From: Yersinia aleksiciae | Lineage (GTDB): Bacteria > Pseudomonadota > Gammaproteobacteria > Enterobacterales > Enterobacteriaceae | Direction: 5' to 3' | DNA: 64,000 nt | Assembly (NCBI RefSeq): GCF_001047675.1 | Contig: NZ_CP011975.1 | Coordinates: 2,520,073 to 2,584,072 of the forward strand | The notes under the pieces: generated by a model | What the model was told of the DNA's origin: nothing | What the model saw: only the letters and a program-made list of their open reading frames with translations | Databases searched by the model: none | Shown: positions 40,806 through 48,727 of the stretch, in pieces | Position numbering within the stretch: the stretch's first letter is position 1 | How the letters are laid out: each line of letters starts with the position of its first letter | Position numbers and translations under genes: made by a program

Positions 40806-40820
40806 TAAAACTCTGTTTTA
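40806..40820. promoter_or_regulatory. Candidate KdgR operator
   Basis: A perfect inverted repeat, TAAAAC-TCT-GTTTTA, placed directly beside the CRP-like site. It fits the TRAAAY...RTTTYA pattern reported for KdgR, the repressor of pectin/uronate genes in enterobacteria, at all but one position. The assignment rests on pattern similarity only. Confidence 0.5.
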
Positions 40821-41105
40821 GACGATTTTTAGTCAATTTTAATCATTGTGTCATTTTTTTAATTTTTAAAATGAATATTTTAACTTATTGTTTTATATAA
40901 AAAATATTGCTTTTACGTTTTTTTCAATCATTTTCCAAGTGTGATCTCAAGCAGAAATTTAAAAATGGAATTAAGTTTTATTTTTTATGGTGTGGTTTTT
41001 TGCTTTGCTCTGAGTTCTAATGTTATCGAGTGTTTCGTGATTTTATTCTGCTATTTAACCTTCTGGGTAAATCCGTAAAAATTAGATTTCAACGAGGACG
41101 CTGAG

Positions 41106-42419
41106 ATGAAGAAAAAAATGATAATGTCAAAAGTAAAAATAAAATCTTTGCTGTTGTTAACTTATTTAGCCATGGGAGTCCCGTCTCTCCACGCAGCAGA
41201 AACATTACAGGTATGGATTCGCGCCAGTAATGATTCCAAGAATATTTATAAAACAGAAGCTGAAACTTTTGAGAAGAAAACCGGTATCAAAATTGAATAT
41301 TTCAATGCGACGACCGATTTTGAGCAGCGCCTGGCACGAGCCGCCGCGGGTAATGCGCTGCCGGACCTCATTTTCAATGATGCAGTGGCCATTGGGCAGT
41401 TTGTCCAACTGGATATTGTTGAACAGATTGAGCCGAAAAATATCATTGGTGGAGAGGATATCTTCGATACCGCTTGGAAGAGCGCCCAATATATTGATGG
41501 TAAATATTATGGTGTACCGACCTCAGCCCAAACCTTTGCCCTGTTCGTGCGCAAAGATTGGCGGGAAAAGCTGGGCCTAGATCAGCCGAAAAATTGGCAA
41601 GATATCGCCACACTGGCAAAAGCTTTTACCTTTAATGACCCCGATGGTAACGGCAAGAGTGACACCTATGGCTTTATTCTGCCGGGTTCAACCACTCGCG
41701 GCTATGCCAGTTGGTTTATCAGTTCCTATCTCTGGCAAGCCGGTGGTGACTTCATTCGTCCAGCGGGTGAGGGCAAATTTAAAGCCTCACTGGAGGAGCC
41801 AGCCGCCACTGAAACCCTGAGTTTCATGCGTGGCATGGTGTGTGACAAAACGGTACAGCCGGGTGCTATTAACGCCACCACGGCGGATGCCATCCCTTCA
41901 TTCCGTTCTGGCCAAAGCGGCATGTTCTTCTCCGGCCCGTATCACATTGCTCTATTCGATAAAGATCCCGGTAAAGACGCTTTTGAAGTGATCCCGCCAC
42001 CAACGGGACCCAAAGGGCAGGCAACTCTGGCTGAAGGCACCACGGTATTTATGATGAAGAGCAGCAAGAAAAAAGAAGCGGCACAGAAATTCATCGAATT
42101 TATGATCTCACCAGAAGGGCAGCAAATTGGCATGGGGATGGGCAGCAATAATATGCCGGTCGTGCGCTTATCGATTAACAAGCAAGTGGATACCAAAGCG
42201 GTTTATAACGACCCGCGCTGGGCGATGTTTGCTGATCTGTATGCCGAACATGGCCGCTATATTCCGCAAGTGCCTAACTGGACACCAATTCGTCAAGTGA
42301 CGGCTGAAGGCTTCAACCGCATCCTGGCCAATTGTGACAGTGATATCCCTGCTGAATTAAAAGCCGTGAATCAGAAGGTGAATGATGAGCTGGCTAAACA
42401 GAATGTCTTAGGGCAGTGA
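41106..42419 (+). CDS. ABC transporter sugar-binding protein, family 1
   Basis: Periplasmic extracellular solute-binding protein of 437 residues. The signal peptide ends at SLHA/AET. The mature protein starts ETLQVWIRASNDSKNIYKTEAETFEKKTGIKIEYF, the normal opening of the MalE/UgpB-type fold, and includes DPDGNGKSDTYGF and LAEGTTVFMMKSSKKKEAAQKFIEFM. GAGG precedes the ATG. It is first in a four-gene transport unit; the permease starts seven bases after its stop. By context it captures oligosaccharides released by the secreted lyase; binding specificity is not evident. Confidence 0.92.
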   Translation: MKKKMIMSKVKIKSLLLLTYLAMGVPSLHAAETLQVWIRASNDSKNIYKTEAETFEKKTGIKIEYFNATTDFEQRLARAAAGNALPDLIFNDAVAIGQFVQLDIVEQIEPKNIIGGEDIFDTAWKSAQYIDGKYYGVPTSAQTFALFVRKDWREKLGLDQPKNWQDIATLAKAFTFNDPDGNGKSDTYGFILPGSTTRGYASWFISSYLWQAGGDFIRPAGEGKFKASLEEPAATETLSFMRGMVCDKTVQPGAINATTADAIPSFRSGQSGMFFSGPYHIALFDKDPGKDAFEVIPPPTGPKGQATLAEGTTVFMMKSSKKKEAAQKFIEFMISPEGQQIGMGMGSNNMPVVRLSINKQVDTKAVYNDPRWAMFADLYAEHGRYIPQVPNWTPIRQVTAEGFNRILANCDSDIPAELKAVNQKVNDELAKQNVLGQ

Positions 42420-42426
42420 GTAAACC

Positions 42427-43311
42427 ATGATAACGCTAACCCCCCGACTAAAACGTAATCTGGTTCCGTGGCTGTTCCTGGCCCCGGCACTGGTCATCTT
42501 CACCTGGTTTAAATTCATCCCGATGCTACAAGGGTTGGTGATGAGTTTTTACAAGGTCAACTTTAACCAGCCAAATGAGTGGGTCGGGTTTGACAACTTT
42601 TCCCGCGCCATGGGCGATGAAGCGCTGCACTCGGCGGTTTTCAATACTCTGTTATATGTGGTGGTCACCATGGTGGTGGCCGCTTTTATCGCCTTCTTTC
42701 TGGCAATGTTGCTGGAAGGGCCAGCGCGGCATCTCCGCTTTATCCGTACCGCTATCTTCCTGCCTGCGGTCACCAGTGCGGCGATCGTCGCCGAAATGTG
42801 GCGAATTCTGTTTAACCCGACCAGCAATGGCGTGGTGAACCACATTCTGTCGTGGTTCAGTATCGAAGCTCAGGGGTTTCTGGCGGATACCGATCAAGCG
42901 CTGTGGACGGTCATGCTGCTGCATATCTGGAAAGCGGTGCCCTACAACATGGTGATCTTTATCGCCGGATTGGTCGGGATTAGCCGCGATTTATATGACG
43001 CGTCGAATGTGGATGGGGCCAACTGGTGGAACCGCCTGCGTTATGTGACCTTGCCGGGCATGATCCCCGCACTTTCTGTGGTGTTGATGCTCTCCTTTAT
43101 CCGTGGCTTCCGCGTGTTTGCCGAAGTGTATGCCACCACTGGCGGCGGCCCGTCTAATGCGACGGAGATGATCATGACCCATATCTACAAACTGGGCTTT
43201 GAACAGTTTGACTATGGCTATGCGTCAGCGGTCTCCTTCCTGTTATTCGCCTTCACGGTGGTCTTGACGATTTGTCATCTCACCTTGAAAAAACGCATCG
43301 CCCGTTACTAA
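42427..43311 (+). CDS. ABC transporter permease, MalF/UgpA type
   Basis: Inner-membrane permease of 294 residues with six predicted helices. The EAA loop that docks to the ATPase is DLYDASNVDGANWWNRLRYVTLPGM, in the expected place before helix 5. The short N-terminus and MalF/UgpA-like layout mark it as the first of the two CUT1-type permeases. It is tightly packed with the binding protein (7 bases) and the second permease (19 bases). Confidence 0.92.
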   Translation: MITLTPRLKRNLVPWLFLAPALVIFTWFKFIPMLQGLVMSFYKVNFNQPNEWVGFDNFSRAMGDEALHSAVFNTLLYVVVTMVVAAFIAFFLAMLLEGPARHLRFIRTAIFLPAVTSAAIVAEMWRILFNPTSNGVVNHILSWFSIEAQGFLADTDQALWTVMLLHIWKAVPYNMVIFIAGLVGISRDLYDASNVDGANWWNRLRYVTLPGMIPALSVVLMLSFIRGFRVFAEVYATTGGGPSNATEMIMTHIYKLGFEQFDYGYASAVSFLLFAFTVVLTICHLTLKKRIARY

Positions 43312-43330
43312 CCCGAGCCGGAGACTGGTA

Positions 43331-44170
43331 ATGAAAAGTAAAAGTTGGAACAGCATCGGCCGCTGGATAATTTATGGTCTGCTACTGGTGGTGTTCGTTG
43401 GCCCGTACTGGGGCATTATTGCGACCGCATTCAGCGGTGCGCCAGTCAAGCCAGGCGAGTTGCTGGCGTGGCCCAATCAGTTCTCATGGGATAACTTTAT
43501 CTTCGCCTGGATGGATATTGGCGTCTGGCAATATCTGCTGAACTCGATCATCGTGGTGTTCTTTGGCACGGTGTTGCAGGTCTCCGTCAGTGCGCTGGCG
43601 GCCTATGCGCTGGCGCGTAAAAAGTTTGTCGGGGTCTCTCTCACCAGCCTGGTTATTCTGTCGACCATGATGCTGCCGGAAGAGGTGATCGCTATCCCGC
43701 TCTATATGATCATCAATTGGCGACTGCCGGTGATCGACGCTTCGCTCTACAACAGCTATCTGGGCATGATTCTGCCGGTGGTGGGCTGGGCTTTTTCCAT
43801 CTTTGTGCTGACCGAATTTATGGCGGCTATCCCGAAAGAGCTGGAAGAGGCGGCACGTATTGATGGTGCCAGTGAATGGCAAATCTTCTTCCATGTGATT
43901 CTGCCGCTGGTTAAGCCCGCACTGGGTACCGTCGTGACTTTCGGCTTCATCATGATTTGGGACCAATACCTGTTGCCACTGATTGTGGTGAATCAGGACA
44001 GTCTAAATACCATTCCGGTGATCCTCGGCACACTACGTACTGACGAGAGCATCACACCAAACATCTTTATTGCCATCACCCTGTTGGCGATGTTGCCGAG
44101 CATCATCGTGTATCTGGGTCTGCAAAAACATTTCAATCGCGGGATCATGTCTGGCGCGGTTAAAGGCTAG
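43331..44170 (+). CDS. ABC transporter permease, MalG/UgpE type
   Basis: Inner-membrane permease of 279 residues with six predicted helices. The EAA loop is ELEEAARIDGASEWQIFFHVILPLVKP, very close to the family consensus. It pairs with the permease upstream to form the transmembrane pore. The gene has its ATG nine bases after a GGAG sequence and ends eleven bases before the ATPase gene. Confidence 0.92.
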   Translation: MKSKSWNSIGRWIIYGLLLVVFVGPYWGIIATAFSGAPVKPGELLAWPNQFSWDNFIFAWMDIGVWQYLLNSIIVVFFGTVLQVSVSALAAYALARKKFVGVSLTSLVILSTMMLPEEVIAIPLYMIINWRLPVIDASLYNSYLGMILPVVGWAFSIFVLTEFMAAIPKELEEAARIDGASEWQIFFHVILPLVKPALGTVVTFGFIMIWDQYLLPLIVVNQDSLNTIPVILGTLRTDESITPNIFIAITLLAMLPSIIVYLGLQKHFNRGIMSGAVKG

Positions 44171-44181
44171 GGAGAAACAAA

Positions 44182-45276
44182 ATGGGATCGGTTGTACTTA
44201 AAAATGTCTGTAAATCTTACGGTGACACCCATGTGATCCGCGATGTATCGCTGGAGATCCCTGACGGTGAATTCTGTGTGCTGGTCGGCCCGAGCGGCTG
44301 TGGAAAATCCACCTTACTGCGCATGATTGCCGGGCTAGAGGAGATCTCTGGCGGCACGGTTGGCATCAATGATATCGATGTCACTGACGTTGAACCCAAG
44401 ATGCGCGACATCGCCATGGTGTTCCAAAGCTATGCCCTTTATCCGCAAATGACGGTGCGTGAGAACATGGGCTTTGCGTTGAAAATGGCCAAAATGTCCA
44501 AAGCGGAGATCAGCAAAAAGGTTGAATCCACCGCCGAGCTATTGGGCTTGCAGGCTTTGCTGGAACGCCTGCCAAAAGATCTCTCTGGCGGGCAGCGCCA
44601 GCGGGTTGCTATGGGCCGCGCCATCGTGCGCAACCCGCAAGTGTTTTTGTTCGACGAGCCCTTATCCAACCTGGATGCCAAATTGCGTACTCAGGTACGT
44701 GGTGAGATCCGCGAGCTGCATCAGCGACTGAAAACCACCTCAGTCTATGTGACCCACGATCAGATAGAAGCCATGACCATGGGGCAGATGATCGTGGTGC
44801 TGCGTGATGGGCGGATTGAGCAGGTTGGTTCACCGCTCGATCTCTACGATCGCCCCGCCAATCTGTTTGTCGCCGGATTTATCGGATCGCCGGAGATCAA
44901 TCAGTTGAAAGGCACGGTAGTGCAACAGGGCAGTGAGTTCCTGCTGCGATTGGAGGATGGCTCCTTGCTGACACTGCCCGCTGGGTTGGAGGTCACCGAC
45001 GGGCAAAGTGTGGTCTACGCCATTCGTCCAGAGCAGGTCAATGTGGTGGATGTCACTCACAGTGCCAGCGCCCTGAAAGCCACCATTACCGCCATTGAGA
45101 ATACCGGCTCAGATATGCAGCTGTTTTGCAGTACCGGTGGCGGGCGCTTTACCTCGGTGTTTAAACAGCGGCTGGCGGTAAATGCCGGAGAAACCGTCTA
45201 CCTGCAACCTAAACTCGCCGGTATCCACATTTTTGATGCCACCACCGGTGTGCGGGTTGCCTGTCAGGCCGCATAA
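44182..45276 (+). CDS. ABC transporter ATP-binding protein, MalK/UgpC type
   Basis: Cytoplasmic ATPase of 364 residues. Walker A is GPSGCGKST, the signature LSGGQRQRVAMGRAI, Walker B VFLFDEPLSNLDAKLR, and the switch His lies in YVTHDQIEAMT. A C-terminal TOBE/MalK-like regulatory domain (about 235-364) is present. This class serves carbohydrate importers, supporting oligosaccharide rather than ion transport. The lyase-family gene follows after 13 bases. Confidence 0.93.
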   Translation: MGSVVLKNVCKSYGDTHVIRDVSLEIPDGEFCVLVGPSGCGKSTLLRMIAGLEEISGGTVGINDIDVTDVEPKMRDIAMVFQSYALYPQMTVRENMGFALKMAKMSKAEISKKVESTAELLGLQALLERLPKDLSGGQRQRVAMGRAIVRNPQVFLFDEPLSNLDAKLRTQVRGEIRELHQRLKTTSVYVTHDQIEAMTMGQMIVVLRDGRIEQVGSPLDLYDRPANLFVAGFIGSPEINQLKGTVVQQGSEFLLRLEDGSLLTLPAGLEVTDGQSVVYAIRPEQVNVVDVTHSASALKATITAIENTGSDMQLFCSTGGGRFTSVFKQRLAVNAGETVYLQPKLAGIHIFDATTGVRVACQAA

Positions 45277-45289
45277 GGAAGCCACATTT

Positions 45290-46456
45290 ATGACGCCCAT
45301 GAAGACGTCTTTGACGCCAATGAAATTATACACGCTGGATGTGGAGTGCCTGATTAAGGCAAAAGCGGTATTACAGCAACCTTTTTCACCTTTGCAACCG
45401 GCATTACGCCGGTTATTAAGTGAAGCTGATGCTTTGCGTGACCAACAGCCGGAGAGTGTCACCCACAAAACCTTGCTGCCGGTCAGTGGCGATATTCACG
45501 ATTACTACAGTTTTGGCACTTACTGGTGGCCGAATCCGCGCAAGCCCAACGGGTTGCCCTATGTGCGCCGCGACGGCCATACCAACCCGCAAAGCCAGAA
45601 TGATGACACCGACACACAGCGCATTGTGCGGATGTGTGATCGCTGCCTAACCCTAGGATTAGCCTACTATTTCACCGGTAACAGCCGTTATGCACAGGTG
45701 GCAGCAGAACAGATCCGCTGCTGGTTCTTAGATGCCAAAACCCGAATGAATCCACACCTTAATTATGGTCAGGCGATCCCCGGTATTGTCTCTGGCCGTG
45801 GGACGGGGCTGATTGATACCCGGCTGATGTGGATGGTGATTGATACCATCGGTTTGATCTTGCCCGCCAAGCTACTGGATACCGAAGATACGGCAGTATT
45901 GCAGCAGTGGTTCCGCGACTTTAACCACTGGATGTTCCACAGCGAAGTGGGCCACTCCGAGTATGTCTGGCATAACAACCACGGCACTTGGTATGACGTA
46001 CAGCGCGCAGTCAATGCGATGTTTTACGGCGATCGTGGGTTGGTTTCCACCATTATCCAGCAAGGTATTACCCAGCGATTGGCGGCTCAGATAGCCCAAG
46101 ACGGCAAGCAGTGGATGGAGCTGGAACGCACTGTGCCGTTCCACTACTCGCTGTTCAATCTGGAGGCGCATCTGTTGCTGTGCCGCTATGGCGAACATGT
46201 CGACATTGAACGTTGGGAGCGAGTGCAAGATGGCCGTAATGTGCAGCAAGGGATTGATTATCTGCTGCCATTTATTGCTGAACCTGAACTCTGGCCTTAC
46301 CGTGACTTGCGCGGCATCGACTATGACAGCGCATTGCGGCTGCTGTTACAGGCAGCGCGGGGCTACCCAAATGATGCCAAACGCTATCAAGCGGTGCTCG
46401 CGACCTTCCCAACAGAAACCCTGACATCCCGCGATCGTCTGTTGTGGCAGAGTTGA
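45290..46456 (+). CDS. Cytoplasmic alginate-lyase-family enzyme (paralogue)
   Basis: A 388-residue member of the same Alginate_lyase family as the product of 39307-40542, but without a signal peptide, so it is probably cytoplasmic. It shares HDYYSFGTYWWPNP, CWFLDAKTRMNPHLNYGQAI, GRGTGLIDTR, WHNNHGTWYD and ELERTVPFHYSLFNLEA with the secreted form. The start at 45290 (MTPMKTSL) follows AAGGA; an in-frame extension upstream only overlaps the ATPase gene. It is last in the importer operon, where it is placed to shorten imported oligosaccharides. Catalytic activity and bond preference are inferred from the family only. Confidence 0.85.
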   Translation: MTPMKTSLTPMKLYTLDVECLIKAKAVLQQPFSPLQPALRRLLSEADALRDQQPESVTHKTLLPVSGDIHDYYSFGTYWWPNPRKPNGLPYVRRDGHTNPQSQNDDTDTQRIVRMCDRCLTLGLAYYFTGNSRYAQVAAEQIRCWFLDAKTRMNPHLNYGQAIPGIVSGRGTGLIDTRLMWMVIDTIGLILPAKLLDTEDTAVLQQWFRDFNHWMFHSEVGHSEYVWHNNHGTWYDVQRAVNAMFYGDRGLVSTIIQQGITQRLAAQIAQDGKQWMELERTVPFHYSLFNLEAHLLLCRYGEHVDIERWERVQDGRNVQQGIDYLLPFIAEPELWPYRDLRGIDYDSALRLLLQAARGYPNDAKRYQAVLATFPTETLTSRDRLLWQS

Positions 46457-46499
46457 TGTACACTCAAGGCTATTTTTAAGCCGTAAGGTGTTGTGACTC

Positions 46500-46949
46500 A
46501 TGAGTGTCCTGAACTCGCCTGATGATCTGTCGATAATTATCCGCTTCTTACGCCAGCAGCATGTGCTGACGCTGTGCGCTGGCAGCGGTATGGATATGTG
46601 GTGCGCCAACTGTTTTTACGTCTTTGATGATAAGCAGATGGCGCTCTATCTTATGACCGAAAAGCACACCCGCCATGGCGAACTGATGCACGTTAACCCG
46701 CAGGTTGTCGGGACGATTGCCACCCAGCCGCGCACTGTTACCCTGATCAAAGGCATCCAATATCGCGGTGAAATCGTCGCGTTAAGTGGTGATGCCGAAC
46801 AGACCGCCCGCCAACGCTATTGCCGCCGTTTCCCTGTGGCTAAGCTCGCTTCTGCCCCTATTTGGCAGTTGAATCTGCTAGAAATTAAAATGACTAACAA
46901 TACCCTCGGTTTTGGCAAGAAACTCTATTGGCATGCCCTGCGTCCTTGA
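46500..46949 (+). CDS. yhbP: UPF0306 protein YhbP
   Basis: A 149-residue protein with a flavin reductase/PNPOx-like split-barrel fold, close to E. coli YhbP. Conserved segments are [39 protein letters not shown] and [17 protein letters not shown]. The cellular role is unknown. The last codons (ALRP-stop) lie inside an ERIC repeat, so the C-terminus differs from the E. coli protein, which continues a few residues longer. In E. coli yhbP lies near yraR, and the order is kept here. Confidence 0.9.
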   Translation: MSVLNSPDDLSIIIRFLRQQHVLTLCAGSGMDMWCANCFYVFDDKQMALYLMTEKHTRHGELMHVNPQVVGTIATQPRTVTLIKGIQYRGEIVALSGDAEQTARQRYCRRFPVAKLASAPIWQLNLLEIKMTNNTLGFGKKLYWHALRP

Positions 46950-47058
46950 AGCTACAGGGGTGTTAGCTTCGCTCACTCACCCGAATCACTGACTTGAGTA
47001 AGCTCATCGGGATGAGTTCGCTTGCTGCCTACCTGTCACTCCAATGACTTTGGGCATG
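46932..47058. repeat. ERIC element, full length
   Basis: A 127-base imperfect palindrome with the layout of enterobacterial repetitive intergenic consensus sequences. It has a GCTTGAAG-like outer arm (CCTTGAAGCTACAGG), the GCTTCGCTCAC segment, the central inverted repeat ACTTGAGTAAGCTCATCGGG, and the TGGGCATGG end arm. It begins within the last codons of yhbP. Confidence 0.85.
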
Positions 47059-47059
47059 G

Positions 47060-47134
47060 TTTCGTCCTTGAAGCTACAGGGGTGTTAGCTTCGCTCACCA
47101 CCCGAATCTATAACGCCAATGACGTTGGGCATGG
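47060..47134. repeat. ERIC element, internally deleted copy
   Basis: Repeats both outer arms of the neighbouring ERIC (CGTCCTTGAAGCTACAGGGG and GACGTTGGGCATGG) but lacks the central palindrome. It lies head-to-tail directly after the full copy. The rest of the yhbP-yraR gap (to 47270) holds the yraR promoter region and nothing else recognised. Confidence 0.8.
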
Positions 47135-47270
47135 GGCAATCCGTTTTGATTATAACTGGCTGTTTTTCGGTGTTATGTCATAGTGTTTCTGGTATGCATT
47201 ATTCGTAACAATTGATTGAATGATTGCTTCCTGAGGTTGGGAGGCGTTAGCGCTTTTATCGGGAGGTCAG

Positions 47271-47909
47271 ATGGCGAAGGTATTATTACTGGGGGCAAGT
47301 GGCTTGGTGGGGGGCGAATTACTGCGCCTGCTCCGTTTGGATGCCAGAGTGACATCCATCATTGCACCCACCCGCAAGCCATTGCCTACCATGAATAAAT
47401 TGATCAACCCGCAGGGCGAAAATATCGGCGAACTGCTGAAAACACTGCATGAACCGGTAGATCTGGTCTTTTGCTGCCTGGGTACCACTCGCAAGCAAGC
47501 GGGCAGTCAGGCGGCATTTCGACAGGTAGATTACCGACTGGTACTGACGGCGGGTGAAACCGGTCTGCGCTTGGGGGCGCGGCATTTCCTGCTGGTCAGC
47601 GCGATGGGGGCTAACCCTAGCTCATGGCTGTTTTATAATCGCACCAAAGGTGAAGCCGAGCGGGATTTACAGGCTCAGGGCTGGCCACAACTCACCTTTG
47701 CTCGCCCCTCCATGCTGGCAGGGCAGCGCGCTACACCTCGGTTAATGGAGAGTCTCAGCGCGCCATTATTTGCGCTATTGCCCGATAAGTGGCGGTTGAT
47801 TAAGGGCAAAGATGTGGCGCAGGCGATGTTGGATCAGGCTTTCGCGCCGCCGAAAGAGGGGGTGACCATCCTGTCATCAGCTGAAATGCAGAATACCCGT
47901 CGTTCTTGA
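47271..47909 (+). CDS. yraR: NAD(P)-binding oxidoreductase-like protein YraR
   Basis: A 212-residue atypical short-chain dehydrogenase/epimerase-like protein. The nucleotide-binding loop is LLGASGLVGGELLRLL, followed by CCLGTTRKQAGSQAAFRQVD and the FLLVSAMGANPSSWLFYNRTKGEAE segment, where Tyr-x-x-x-Lys forms the usual dehydrogenase pair. E. coli YraR is the closest known relative; substrate and role are unknown. GGGAGG precedes the ATG. The final residues NTRRS and the stop codon fall inside an ERIC half-element. Confidence 0.88.
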   Translation: MAKVLLLGASGLVGGELLRLLRLDARVTSIIAPTRKPLPTMNKLINPQGENIGELLKTLHEPVDLVFCCLGTTRKQAGSQAAFRQVDYRLVLTAGETGLRLGARHFLLVSAMGANPSSWLFYNRTKGEAERDLQAQGWPQLTFARPSMLAGQRATPRLMESLSAPLFALLPDKWRLIKGKDVAQAMLDQAFAPPKEGVTILSSAEMQNTRRS

Positions 47910-47970
47910 AGTTGCAGGGGGTAGCTGCGTTTCCACACCCGAATCACTGACTTGAGTCAGCTCATCGGGA
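47892..47970. repeat. ERIC half-element at the end of yraR
   Basis: Carries the outer arm (ATACCCGTCGTTCTTGAAG) and the central ACTTGAGTCAGCTCATCGGG part of ERIC but not the second arm. It overlaps the yraR stop codon and ends just before the convergent phnP stop. Confidence 0.8.
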
Positions 47971-47977
47971 TAAATTA

Positions 47978-48727
47978 TTACAGGACGATCGTCTGATTAT
48001 CATGGGCGATCGCGACTCCAGCGGGGAGATCGTTGTCGAGTGACCATTGGTCAAGCTGATGGCTAATGTGGGTCAATAGCATCGTGGTTGGCATTAGCAA
48101 ATCGCCGATAGCCAGTGCCATGGTCACGTCATTGTGATTACGTGGGAGCGGAACCTGTGGCGGATGGCTACAATCTATCACCAGTAAATCAATGTTTTTG
48201 CTGGTAAGAAACAGGGCGCTATCAGCAGGTAGCCCGATAGTGTCAGTCAGGTAGGCGATGGTGCGGTTGTGGCTTTGCAGCAAGTAGCCGAAGGTGATTT
48301 TGGAGTGATTCAACGGCACCGGAGTCACTCGCAGTTGACCAAATCTAACCTCATGAAATGCCCGCAATGGCGGCTGAAAGGCCAGTATTCCGGGGTGCTT
48401 ATAGAGATCGTCACAGCCATCTGGATCCGGCGGTCCGTAGACCGGGATCGAATTTCCGCACCCCCAGCGCAACGGAAATAACCCCTGAACGTGATCCATG
48501 TGGTAATGTGTAAGCAAAAAACGCTGAATTTCCCCCGCAGCAAACTGCTGATCCAGTGTCGGCAACCCCGCATCAATTAAGGTCGTCTCCCCCTGATAAC
48601 GCAACATGGCACTGCAAGGTTTACGGCCCAATGCGGGTTGCACTCTGGCGTTGGCGCAAATCACACAGTCACAACCAAAGACCGGCACCTGCTGGGCGCA
48701 TCCTGTGCCTAACAATGTCAGCTCCAT
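47978..48727 (-). CDS. phnP: Phosphoribosyl 1,2-cyclic phosphate phosphodiesterase PhnP
   Basis: Last enzyme of the carbon-phosphorus lyase pathway: opens 5-phosphoribosyl 1,2-cyclic phosphate to ribose 1,5-bisphosphate. It is a metallo-beta-lactamase-fold protein of 249 residues with the metal motif LLTHYHMDHVQG (HxHxDH) and further ligands in PLNHSK, YLTDTIG and LTHISHQ. The N-terminal Cys-rich VFGCDCVICAN binds an extra zinc in the E. coli enzyme. Its start overlaps the phnN stop by ten bases. Confidence 0.94.
   Translation of the reverse strand: MELTLLGTGCAQQVPVFGCDCVICANARVQPALGRKPCSAMLRYQGETTLIDAGLPTLDQQFAAGEIQRFLLTHYHMDHVQGLFPLRWGCGNSIPVYGPPDPDGCDDLYKHPGILAFQPPLRAFHEVRFGQLRVTPVPLNHSKITFGYLLQSHNRTIAYLTDTIGLPADSALFLTSKNIDLLVIDCSHPPQVPLPRNHNDVTMALAIGDLLMPTTMLLTHISHQLDQWSLDNDLPAGVAIAHDNQTIVL

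Larger units (their letters stand above)
40543..41105. promoter_or_regulatory. Divergent promoter region of the uronate-polymer locus
   Basis: This 563-base, very AT-rich region separates the lyase unit (minus) from the ABC-import unit (plus). It holds a CRP-like site, a KdgR-like inverted repeat and a further perfect AT palindrome at 40866-40883 (TTAAAAT-GAAT-ATTTTAA). A 74-codon frame at 40557 is not considered a gene. Confidence 0.6.
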
